A DNA stretch of 64,000 nt, taken from the NCBI GenBank assembly GCA_016787085.1, contig JAEUVJ010000002.1, positions 1 through 64,000 of the forward strand, in the 5' to 3' direction. Numbering within the stretch: position 1 is the first letter of the stretch; each line of letters starts with the position of its first letter. Below are positions 18,627 through 25,981 of this stretch, piece by piece. The position numbers and the translations under genes were made by a program. The DNA comes from Chitinophagaceae bacterium (GTDB lineage Bacteria; Bacteroidota; Bacteroidia; Chitinophagales; Chitinophagaceae). The notes below the pieces were generated by a model. That model saw only the letters and a list, made by a program, of their open reading frames with translations, did no database searches and was not told where the DNA came from.

Positions 18627-19214
18627 ATGCAAAGAAGAAAATATACCACCTATATCATTGGTGGCATCCTTGGTGTACTAATTATCTTTTTTATTACAAC
18701 GTTTAATGCGCTTGTAAAAAGAGAAGAAAAAGTAACCCAGCAATGGGCAGAAGTGCAGAATACCTACCAGCGCCGGCTTGACCTGGTGCCTAATCTTGTC
18801 AATGTGGTAAAAGGTGTATCTGATTTTGAGCAATCCACTTTGGAAAAAATTGCAGAGGCAAGAGCTGCAGCTGTATCAGGGCTTAGCAACACTGAGTTGA
18901 CGGCAGATAACGTTAAAAAGCAAAATGAGTTGCAGGATAACCTTGCTATAGCTACTAACCGGATGATCATTCTTATTGAGAAATACCCGTCATTAAAAGG
19001 GACGGCGGCGTATGCAGGTTTGCAAACGCAGCTGGAAGGAACAGAAAGGAGGATAAAAGTGGCACGAAGTGATTTTAATGAAGCCGTAGCTTCTTACAAT
19101 AAAAAGGTGCGTTCATTCCCGTCCAGTTTAGCTGCCGGATTGTTTGGTTTCAAAACAAAGGAAGGGTTTGAAGCGGTGGCGGGAAGTGACAAAGCGATCG
19201 AAATAAAATTTTAA
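18627..19214 (+). CDS. LemA family protein (copy 2)
   Basis: This 195-residue paralogue of the gene upstream has an N-terminal membrane helix (about 9-27), then QQWAEVQNTYQRRLDLVPNL and LIEKYPSLKGTAAYAGLQ. Both copies end with the same pattern (KVRSFPxxLxAGxFGFKxKEGF), supporting tandem duplication. It begins 12 bp after copy 1, so the two are surely cotranscribed; a heteromeric assembly is plausible but inferred. Confidence 0.93.
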   Translation: MQRRKYTTYIIGGILGVLIIFFITTFNALVKREEKVTQQWAEVQNTYQRRLDLVPNLVNVVKGVSDFEQSTLEKIAEARAAAVSGLSNTELTADNVKKQNELQDNLAIATNRMIILIEKYPSLKGTAAYAGLQTQLEGTERRIKVARSDFNEAVASYNKKVRSFPSSLAAGLFGFKTKEGFEAVAGSDKAIEIKF

Positions 19215-19224
19215 ACAAGGCAAC

Positions 19225-19683
19225 GTGTTTTCATTCTTCAGAAGAAAAAGAAAGTTTTTTACGGAACCGGATCAGGCCCGGATCGTCGAAGCCATCCGCC
19301 ATGCAGAAAAAAGAACAAGCGGGGAGATACGTGTGTTCGTGGAAAGCAAATGCCGATATATGGATGCCATAGACCGGGCGGCTGAGATCTTTTTTGGTTT
19401 GAAAATGGAAAAGACTGATGACCGTAATGCGGTATTGTTGTATGTGGCTATGAAGGATCACCAGCTGGCCGTATTTGCCGACAAGGGGATATACGAACGG
19501 ATGGGACAGGCCTACTGGCATGACGAGATAAAGATGATGACCGGTAATTTCAATAAGCAGAATTATGCGGACGGGATCCGTCAGTGTGTAACAGATATTG
19601 GAGAAGCACTCCATCATCATTTTCCATTTGATAACGATACAGATAAAAATGAGCTGCCGGATGATATAGTTTTCGGCCATTAG
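19225..19683 (+). CDS. TPM domain protein without signal peptide
   Basis: Starts with GTG at 19225, 10 bp after the LemA stop, with AAGG at 19216-19219. The 152-residue product has the TPM fold: IVEAIRHAEKRTSGEIRVFVE, then NAVLLYVAMKDHQLAVFADKGI. Unlike the next gene it lacks both a signal peptide and a membrane helix, so it should be cytoplasmic. TPM domains occur in envelope-maintenance contexts and in some phosphatases. Its role with the LemA pair is unknown. Confidence 0.85.
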   Translation: MFSFFRRKRKFFTEPDQARIVEAIRHAEKRTSGEIRVFVESKCRYMDAIDRAAEIFFGLKMEKTDDRNAVLLYVAMKDHQLAVFADKGIYERMGQAYWHDEIKMMTGNFNKQNYADGIRQCVTDIGEALHHHFPFDNDTDKNELPDDIVFGH

Positions 19684-19687
19684 TATC

Positions 19688-20482
19688 ATGATAAGATTTT
19701 TCAGCATACTTCTGTTATTGGTCTCCTATTGTGCGTCAGCACAGATGAATGATATCATTTCCCGGCGGCCATCTCCGCCAACGCTGGTCAATGATTTCAG
19801 TAAGACACTTACAACGGAACAAAAAGAAGCTCTTGAAAGAAAGCTTGTCGCTTATGACGACAGCACCTCTAACCAGGTCGCTATCGTTATGGTGGAGTCG
19901 CTGGATGGTTATTCCGTAGAGGATGCTGCATTCCAGATACTGAGAGAATGGGGTGTTGGCTCTAAAAAAAATAATAACGGGGTTGTCATACTGGTGGCGA
20001 TAGAGGAGCGAAAGATCAGGATTGAAACAGGCTATGGGTTGGAGCGTGCCATACCTGATATTACTGCAAAAAGTATCATTGACCAGCACGTCACACCCAA
20101 TTTTAAAGCAGGTAATTACTACAGGGGACTTGACCAGGCAGTTGATGATATCATGAAAGCGGCTGCAGGAGAGTATAAAGCGCCTGAAGGATATGGCAAA
20201 GGGATCGGTAAAAGTATCGGTGCGGGAGTTATCATTTTCCTGATCATACTTTTTATAATTCTTGGTAGTGCAGGAGGAGGCAGAGGCGGAGGCGGTATGA
20301 TGTCACGACGCGGGTATGGTGATTTCTGGACCGGGTGGATCATTGGCAGTATCCTTAGCGGTGGCTCAAAAGGCGGTGGTGGCTGGTCCGGAGGCGGAGG
20401 TGGTTGGTCAGGCGGTGGCGGCGGATTTGGCGGGTTCGGCGGCGGCAGCGGCGGCGGCGGCGGAGCCAGCGGAAGCTGGTAG
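19688..20482 (+). CDS. TPM domain protein with glycine-rich tail
   Basis: This 264-residue protein has a signal peptide (cleavage near ASA-Q19), a TPM domain (about 30-155; TLTTEQKEALERKL, NNGVVILVAIEERKIRIETG, YGLERAIPD), a membrane helix (about 178-196) and a glycine-rich C-terminus ending GASGSW. The TPM domain should lie in the periplasm with a cytoplasmic Gly-rich tail. It is the last gene of the LemA-LemA-TPM-TPM cluster. The tail is typical of this subfamily and not damage. Confidence 0.9.
   Translation: MIRFFSILLLLVSYCASAQMNDIISRRPSPPTLVNDFSKTLTTEQKEALERKLVAYDDSTSNQVAIVMVESLDGYSVEDAAFQILREWGVGSKKNNNGVVILVAIEERKIRIETGYGLERAIPDITAKSIIDQHVTPNFKAGNYYRGLDQAVDDIMKAAAGEYKAPEGYGKGIGKSIGAGVIIFLIILFIILGSAGGGRGGGGMMSRRGYGDFWTGWIIGSILSGGSKGGGGWSGGGGGWSGGGGGFGGFGGGSGGGGGASGSW
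20370..20480 (+). repeat. GGCGGT-rich low-complexity DNA encoding the glycine tail
   Basis: The 3' end of the TPM gene is a run of GGC/GGT/GGA codons with repeated GGWSGG units. This kind of DNA is prone to replication slippage, so tail length may vary between strains. Confidence 0.7.
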
Positions 20483-20735
20483 CGATCCCGGAAGTGATCC
20501 ATTTGTGCTGTTACTATCACACCTGGTCTTTATTCACCACATTTCATGACTTTACTATTTATTGAAGAGAGATACACGGGGCGGCGTTACTGAAAAATGC
20601 CGTAAATTGAAGTTCTTTCAGGCAAATGAGCGCCAGGGCAAAGATCCTTCCTATTAAATCCAGCAGAGTTATACGTTTTGATCGTAGCAGCGCAACTGAT
20701 CATAATTCCCGTCGCCCTCGACTTAAGCCATCATC

Positions 20736-21956
20736 ATGAAGAAATTACATATTGCACGGGAAAGCCTGTTCGCTACCATTTTTACTATTGTTATAACATT
20801 CACTGTCAGTTTCATTCCATTCAAGTTTGAGTTCAGCAAAGGCATCCGGCAGGAATTTCTGGGTTTTGATATTTACGACCTGTATTATTCCGACAGGCAC
20901 CTGGGAAATACTACAAAAGATTCCAACATCGTTTTGATCCAGATCGGGGACGACCGTGCAACAATCGCCAGCCAGATCAGGCGCATTAAAGTATATTCTC
21001 CGGCTGTGATCGGCGTAGATGCTGTTTTTGCAAAAAAAGCCGACCAGCAGGAGTATACTATGCCGGCGAAGGAAGATTCGATCCTCAAAGAAGCTATCGG
21101 ACAGCCGGGTAATATTGTTTTTGCCTCCCGGCTGGATATTGATACGGCTACAGGTAAAGCCCTGTTCATCCGTAATTTTTTCGAAAATGGAGATCACTTT
21201 CCTTCCGGGTATATCAACTTTGTCGGAAACAGGTACTCCGTTATCAGGAATTATCCGCCATTTTATAAAACAGGAGATAGCATTAACATGGCATTTACAT
21301 CGGCTGTTATCAAACAGTTCTCTCCTGGTAAGTACAATATTCTGCAACAGCGGGAAAAGAATCTCGAAGTCATCAATTATACCCGGAACCTGGAGCATTA
21401 TATTACTATATCAAAAGAGCAATTGCCCGACTACGATAGTACAGGCCAGCTGGCTGAGCTGCTTCATGGTAAGATCGTGTTGCTCGGTTACTTTGTCAAG
21501 AAGCCGCCATTGGTGATGGATGATATTTATTTTTCTCCCCTGAACGGCCAGGTGGCCGGGAAAAGTTACCCCGATATGTATGGCGTGGTGATACACGCCA
21601 ATATACTCTCGATGGTTTTGGCAGGTAATTATGCCAGCCAGGCGCCGGAATGGGTATCTTACCTCCTTGCGTCGGTCATCATTTTCTTTTTTTTATATTA
21701 TATGCTGTCGCAATACAGCAGGAAGGAGCATCCATCTCACGGCAGGTTTTTGCTGATCCAGTTTCTCGCTATCATTATAATGCTATATGTATTCCTTGGC
21801 ATATTCAGTGAATTCAAAGTGAAAGTTCCCTTGTTGCCGATCATGATAGCCCTGGTCCTTTGTGTAGAACTGCTCGGTTTGTATAAAATGATAGCTGTAT
21901 GGCTGCATAAAAGAAAAGGGTTTACAACAGTTTTTAACCATAAACAAGCTGTATGA
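20736..21956 (+). CDS. CHASE2 sensor membrane protein without output domain
   Basis: This 406-residue protein has TM1 (about 9-26), a large extracytoplasmic CHASE2 domain (about 30-305: NIVLIQIGDDRA, VIGVDAVFAKK, KIVLLGYF, YPDMYGVVIHANILSMVL) and three further helices (about 309-390) with a short cytoplasmic tail. CHASE2 proteins usually carry a kinase, cyclase or GGDEF output after this membrane block; none is present here. Its stop overlaps the next gene by 4 bp, and a TPR-CHAT protease follows, so the signal may be relayed to those partners. The 253 bp upstream holds no gene. Confidence 0.9.
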   Translation: MKKLHIARESLFATIFTIVITFTVSFIPFKFEFSKGIRQEFLGFDIYDLYYSDRHLGNTTKDSNIVLIQIGDDRATIASQIRRIKVYSPAVIGVDAVFAKKADQQEYTMPAKEDSILKEAIGQPGNIVFASRLDIDTATGKALFIRNFFENGDHFPSGYINFVGNRYSVIRNYPPFYKTGDSINMAFTSAVIKQFSPGKYNILQQREKNLEVINYTRNLEHYITISKEQLPDYDSTGQLAELLHGKIVLLGYFVKKPPLVMDDIYFSPLNGQVAGKSYPDMYGVVIHANILSMVLAGNYASQAPEWVSYLLASVIIFFFLYYMLSQYSRKEHPSHGRFLLIQFLAIIIMLYVFLGIFSEFKVKVPLLPIMIALVLCVELLGLYKMIAVWLHKRKGFTTVFNHKQAV

Positions 21957-22882
21957 AAAACGTATTGACCTTACTCCTTTGTATTCTTTATGTGAAAGGA
22001 ATAGCGCAATCGCCGGATTATTGTATCTACCTGGTAAGCGGAGAGGTATTGATCGCCGGTAAAGGAAAGAAACCGGTAACAGCAAAGCCACGGCAACTGG
22101 TCTATAATACAGACTCCTTTACCCTGAAAAAAGGGGCTGAAATAACACTCGTTGATATGAATGGAGGTTTCTTTGTTCTCAATAGTGCAGTAACACGTAA
22201 GCCATTAAAGGGGTTATTGGCCGGGTCAACTCCAAAGACAAAGGACGGTATTACTACCAAATACCTGAAATTGTTATTTCATGAATTGCTCGATCCTCAT
22301 CACGACTTCGAAAAGCTGAAAAAGGAAAATATAGCGGGTGTCTGGGGCGGTGTATCCCGTGGAGATGAATGTGGCAACAGGATATTTCCCGTGAATGGGT
22401 TGCAGACATCAGTCCGATCCATAACCTTCAAATGGCATAAGACCAGCCCTTCCTCCCGGTACATTTTTGTGATCTATGATGGTCGGGGCAAAGAATTTTT
22501 CAAGACCACGGGTAAGGATACAGTGATAATGCTGAACACAAGTGAAACGATGAAAGGGGTAACCGGGAAGTATTTCTGGAGAGTAACCAGCGAGGATGGC
22601 GATTGTGAAGATGAGGTACCTATTTATTTTACCTTATTGACACAGGAAGAGGAGAGAAGCCAAGCCGGTATCTTAACAGCCGACGTGACTGGTGAAAGCC
22701 TTGAATCGAAGATGCAACAGATAGACAGGCTGGAAAGGAATGCCTTCATCCATCTCGCGGCTGACCGCTATGATAAAATAGTAAATCAAAATCCGGGTAA
22801 TCAAACACTGTTGAAAAGTTATGTGCTTTTCTTACTGAAATATGGTTTTGAAGAGGAAGCAAAAGCAGCGTGGGGACATTAG
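21953..22882 (+). CDS. Exported FecR-like/DUF928-like protein
   Basis: This 309-residue protein has a signal peptide (cleavage after KGIAQ, about 19). Residues about 25-75 (VSGEVLIAGKGKKP, FTLKKGAEITLVDMNGGFFVL) resemble a FecR-like beta domain. Residues about 140-215 (TFKWHKTSPSSRYIFVIYD, GKYFWRVTSED) look like an Ig/FN3 domain similar in outline to cyanobacterial DUF928 proteins, and a helical tail follows. It overlaps the CHASE2 gene by 4 bp and lies 37 bp before the CHAT gene. I assign no enzyme activity; it is likely a periplasmic adaptor between sensor and protease. The fold calls are by eye. Confidence 0.65.
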   Translation: MKNVLTLLLCILYVKGIAQSPDYCIYLVSGEVLIAGKGKKPVTAKPRQLVYNTDSFTLKKGAEITLVDMNGGFFVLNSAVTRKPLKGLLAGSTPKTKDGITTKYLKLLFHELLDPHHDFEKLKKENIAGVWGGVSRGDECGNRIFPVNGLQTSVRSITFKWHKTSPSSRYIFVIYDGRGKEFFKTTGKDTVIMLNTSETMKGVTGKYFWRVTSEDGDCEDEVPIYFTLLTQEEERSQAGILTADVTGESLESKMQQIDRLERNAFIHLAADRYDKIVNQNPGNQTLLKSYVLFLLKYGFEEEAKAAWGH

Positions 22883-22919
22883 CAGTACCCATTTATTCCT
22901 GTTGTTATAACCTGTCAAT

Positions 22920-25745
22920 ATGAATAGTATGAAAATGAGCGGTATCATTTTTTTTGTGCTGTCGTTTTTATTGACGGCTCGTCTTTCATACGGCCAGTCA
23001 TGGAAAGAGGACAGTGACAGCGCTGCTTATTACATTAAACTGGGTAAACCGGATCAGGCGATCGTTTTTTACCAAAAAGCAAAAGCGGCCATTCCTGCCG
23101 ATTCTGTCAGCGGCACTACCTATGTTCAGTTAAGCAAAGGAATTGCCAATATCTTTTTTTCAACAAGGCAATATGACCAGGCCTTTCAGACCGGGATGGA
23201 AATAAAGACAGCAACCGGACAAAAGCATGGTGAAATGAATCTTGATTATGCATGGGCCTGCAACCTTCTTGGTGCGGTTTATAATTTGCGCGGAGAATTG
23301 GATTCAGCGCTGATCATCCATAATAAGGCTAAAGAGATACGGCAAAAACTACTGGGTAATAAGGATCCTTTTTATGCGCAGAGCTGCAATAATATGGGGG
23401 CGTTATACCGGGATCTTGGTAAATATGATCTGGCCGAGCCTCTGCTCCTGGAAGCAAAAAATATAAGGGAAAAGCTGACCCCTGCCAGGCAGAATGACCC
23501 TTTTGCAATTACCTGTATTAGTCTTGCAAACCTGTACAGGGATATGGGACAGTTTGAACGGTCGGAGCAGCTATACCTGCAGGCAAAGGAAAGAAGGGCG
23601 TTGGCAGGGAAGGAGAATGGCGATTATGCACGCAGTTGCAATATACTGGCAGACCTGTATGCTTATATGGGAAAATACAATGAAGCAGAGTCTCTTTACA
23701 TAGAAGCAAAAAATATAAGAGCGATAATAGACAGCGGGGGATATGAGTATGGGCAAAGCTGTAATAACCTCGCTGCTTTGTATCGTGAGATGCGTTTGTT
23801 TGAGAAAGCGGAACCCCTGGCTTTAGAAGCAAAATCCATTTATGAGGAGGAGCTCGAGGAGGATGATCCCAGCCGTACCATACAATTGAATAATCTCGGC
23901 GAGTTGTATTATGCTATGGGCAGGTATAAAGAGGCATCCGGTTATTTTCTGCAAGCAAGAACGATATGGGAAAAGGAGCTTGGAAAGGAGCATCCTTACT
24001 TTATTGCCAATACAGAAGAGCTGGCCCGGGTCTACCGGAATATGCATGAGACAGCTGCTGCCGCCCGGCTTTTCAATGAGGTGTCAAAGCTCAAGTATGA
24101 GCAATTGGAAGGGATATTCCGGTTCACCAGTGAAACGGAAAAACAACTTTACCTGCAAAACATCAGCGGGACGGCGGACGAATACCAGTCTTTTTATTTT
24201 AACAAAATGGACCATAATAAAGCAGCGCAGCCATATACCCTGTCCTTACGTAACCGTAACCTGATCCTTTCATCAGGGCAACAGGTAAGGCAAACCATTT
24301 ATAAAAGCAAGGACAGTGTGCTCATGCATATGTACAATGAATGGGCAGGTATGAAACGGCAACTGGCACATTTATATTCGCAAGGCAGCAGTGCGAAGTT
24401 TGAGCAGGCGGCGATGATCGAAAAAAAGGCGAATGAGATCGAGAAAGAATTGTCCCGCCGTTCAACGGCTTTCAGAAAACTGCAGACAAAGACCGGTTGG
24501 CAGGATATTCAGCAGAAATTGCTACCCGGTGAAGCGGCCGTTGAGTTCATTCAGTTCCGCCTGAATAATGACAGGCGGGAGAGCGATAGCATCATGTATG
24601 TTGCTTTGGTACTAAAGAAGAATATCCCGGAGCCTGTTATGGTACCATTATTTGAAGAGAAGACCTTGGTAAGATTTTTCGATTATAAGACAACGGCTGA
24701 AGAAGAGCAGACCAATCATTATTATTCTTCGCCTGCACTATTCAATATAGTATGGAAGCCGCTCGAAAAGCATCTTACAGGGATCTCTACAATTTATTTT
24801 GCTCCTGCAGGGCAGTTGTTCAGGATATCGTTTTGTGCCCTGGCGATGGATGACAAACGTGTACTCTGTGATAAATACAAATTGCAGCAGGTAACGACGA
24901 CGGCCGCTATCACCAGCCGGGAAACCGGTCATATTACCCGCACTGGTCATATCATGTTGTATGGAGGTATTGTATATGATGCAGACACAACAGCGCTCAA
25001 ACAGTCTGTTGCGGCCTATCGCAATGGGATAAAAGTTTCCCGCTCCCTGCCGGAAGATCTCACAAGAGGAAAATCATTCAGGTACCTGCCCGGTACGCTG
25101 GAGGAAACGGCCGCTATACAAAAGCAGGCGCTGGCAGCCGGAATGACCGTTTCTGTTTTGTCAGGGATGCAGGCTTCGGAAGAATCATTCATGTCGCTGG
25201 GCGGGGAAGCTTCACCTGCTGTATTACATATTGCCACGCATGGGTTCTTTTTTCCTGATCCGCAAAAAGATGCCAGGGATACTCTTTTTCGTCAACTGGA
25301 AACAAGTGGCAGGGCATTCAGAGAATCGGCCGATCCGCTGATGCGTGCAGGGCTTCTGTTTGCGGGCGCTAATAATACCTGGCGTGGAAGAGTGATGAAT
25401 GGGATGGAAGATGGTATCGTCACCGCCTACGAAGCAGGAACCATGTATTTACCGAATACAAAACTGGTAGTTCTTTCTGCCTGTGAAACGGCACTGGGCG
25501 ATGTGGATGGCGGTGAGGGAGTATATGGGCTGCAAAGAGCTTTCCGGATGGCAGGCGTGGAGAACCTGGTGATGAGCCTGTGGAAAGTGCCGGACGCAGA
25601 AACCGCTGTATTTATGCAAACCTTGTATAAAAATCTGTTCAACAGGCAATCAATAACAGACGCGTTTTACCAGGCACAGGGTGCTATGAAAAAATTATAC
25701 AGGAATGAACCCTACAAATGGGCAGCATGGGTGTTAGTAAGATAA
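22920..25745 (+). CDS. Exported TPR-CHAT caspase-like protease
   Basis: This 941-residue protein has a signal peptide (cleavage near SYGQ, about 26), about eight tetratricopeptide repeats (about 35-400, each with the ...YxxAExLxLEAKxIRE... pattern), a helical linker and a C-terminal CHAT domain (about 600-941). The CHAT His-Cys dyad is His774 in HIATHGFF and Cys855 in VLSACETALGD, and the chain ends with the usual NEPYKWAAWVLV. CHAT domains are clan CD (caspase-like) proteases. The signal peptide places it in the periplasm, unlike cytoplasmic TPR-CHAT of type III-E CRISPR. It forms an operon with the CHASE2 and FecR-like genes. Confidence 0.93.
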   Translation: MNSMKMSGIIFFVLSFLLTARLSYGQSWKEDSDSAAYYIKLGKPDQAIVFYQKAKAAIPADSVSGTTYVQLSKGIANIFFSTRQYDQAFQTGMEIKTATGQKHGEMNLDYAWACNLLGAVYNLRGELDSALIIHNKAKEIRQKLLGNKDPFYAQSCNNMGALYRDLGKYDLAEPLLLEAKNIREKLTPARQNDPFAITCISLANLYRDMGQFERSEQLYLQAKERRALAGKENGDYARSCNILADLYAYMGKYNEAESLYIEAKNIRAIIDSGGYEYGQSCNNLAALYREMRLFEKAEPLALEAKSIYEEELEEDDPSRTIQLNNLGELYYAMGRYKEASGYFLQARTIWEKELGKEHPYFIANTEELARVYRNMHETAAAARLFNEVSKLKYEQLEGIFRFTSETEKQLYLQNISGTADEYQSFYFNKMDHNKAAQPYTLSLRNRNLILSSGQQVRQTIYKSKDSVLMHMYNEWAGMKRQLAHLYSQGSSAKFEQAAMIEKKANEIEKELSRRSTAFRKLQTKTGWQDIQQKLLPGEAAVEFIQFRLNNDRRESDSIMYVALVLKKNIPEPVMVPLFEEKTLVRFFDYKTTAEEEQTNHYYSSPALFNIVWKPLEKHLTGISTIYFAPAGQLFRISFCALAMDDKRVLCDKYKLQQVTTTAAITSRETGHITRTGHIMLYGGIVYDADTTALKQSVAAYRNGIKVSRSLPEDLTRGKSFRYLPGTLEETAAIQKQALAAGMTVSVLSGMQASEESFMSLGGEASPAVLHIATHGFFFPDPQKDARDTLFRQLETSGRAFRESADPLMRAGLLFAGANNTWRGRVMNGMEDGIVTAYEAGTMYLPNTKLVVLSACETALGDVDGGEGVYGLQRAFRMAGVENLVMSLWKVPDAETAVFMQTLYKNLFNRQSITDAFYQAQGAMKKLYRNEPYKWAAWVLVR

Positions 25746-25981
25746 TTATCAAATTTTAAGAATGCAATGAAAGCAGCCAGTCTTAAATTTGACAGTATGG
25801 GTCTTTTAAATTATTTTCATTTGCAGGCGATATAAGAACTTTTTTCTGCTGCCTGGTCCATATACTTCTTAAAAACCATCACCTAGTACTCCGGTAAACT
25901 CAATTGCTTTTCGTGCCCCTGTTATTTGTTTTCCGCCTTATGATCATACTGCAGGCCGGTTAAAGAAACCAGGAAAATTAA

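Noticed and set aside
22920..25745. TPR-CHAT as part of a type III-E CRISPR (Craspase) system
   Set aside because: The protein has a signal peptide, no cas7-11 or CRISPR array is near, and its partners are CHASE2 and a FecR-like protein.
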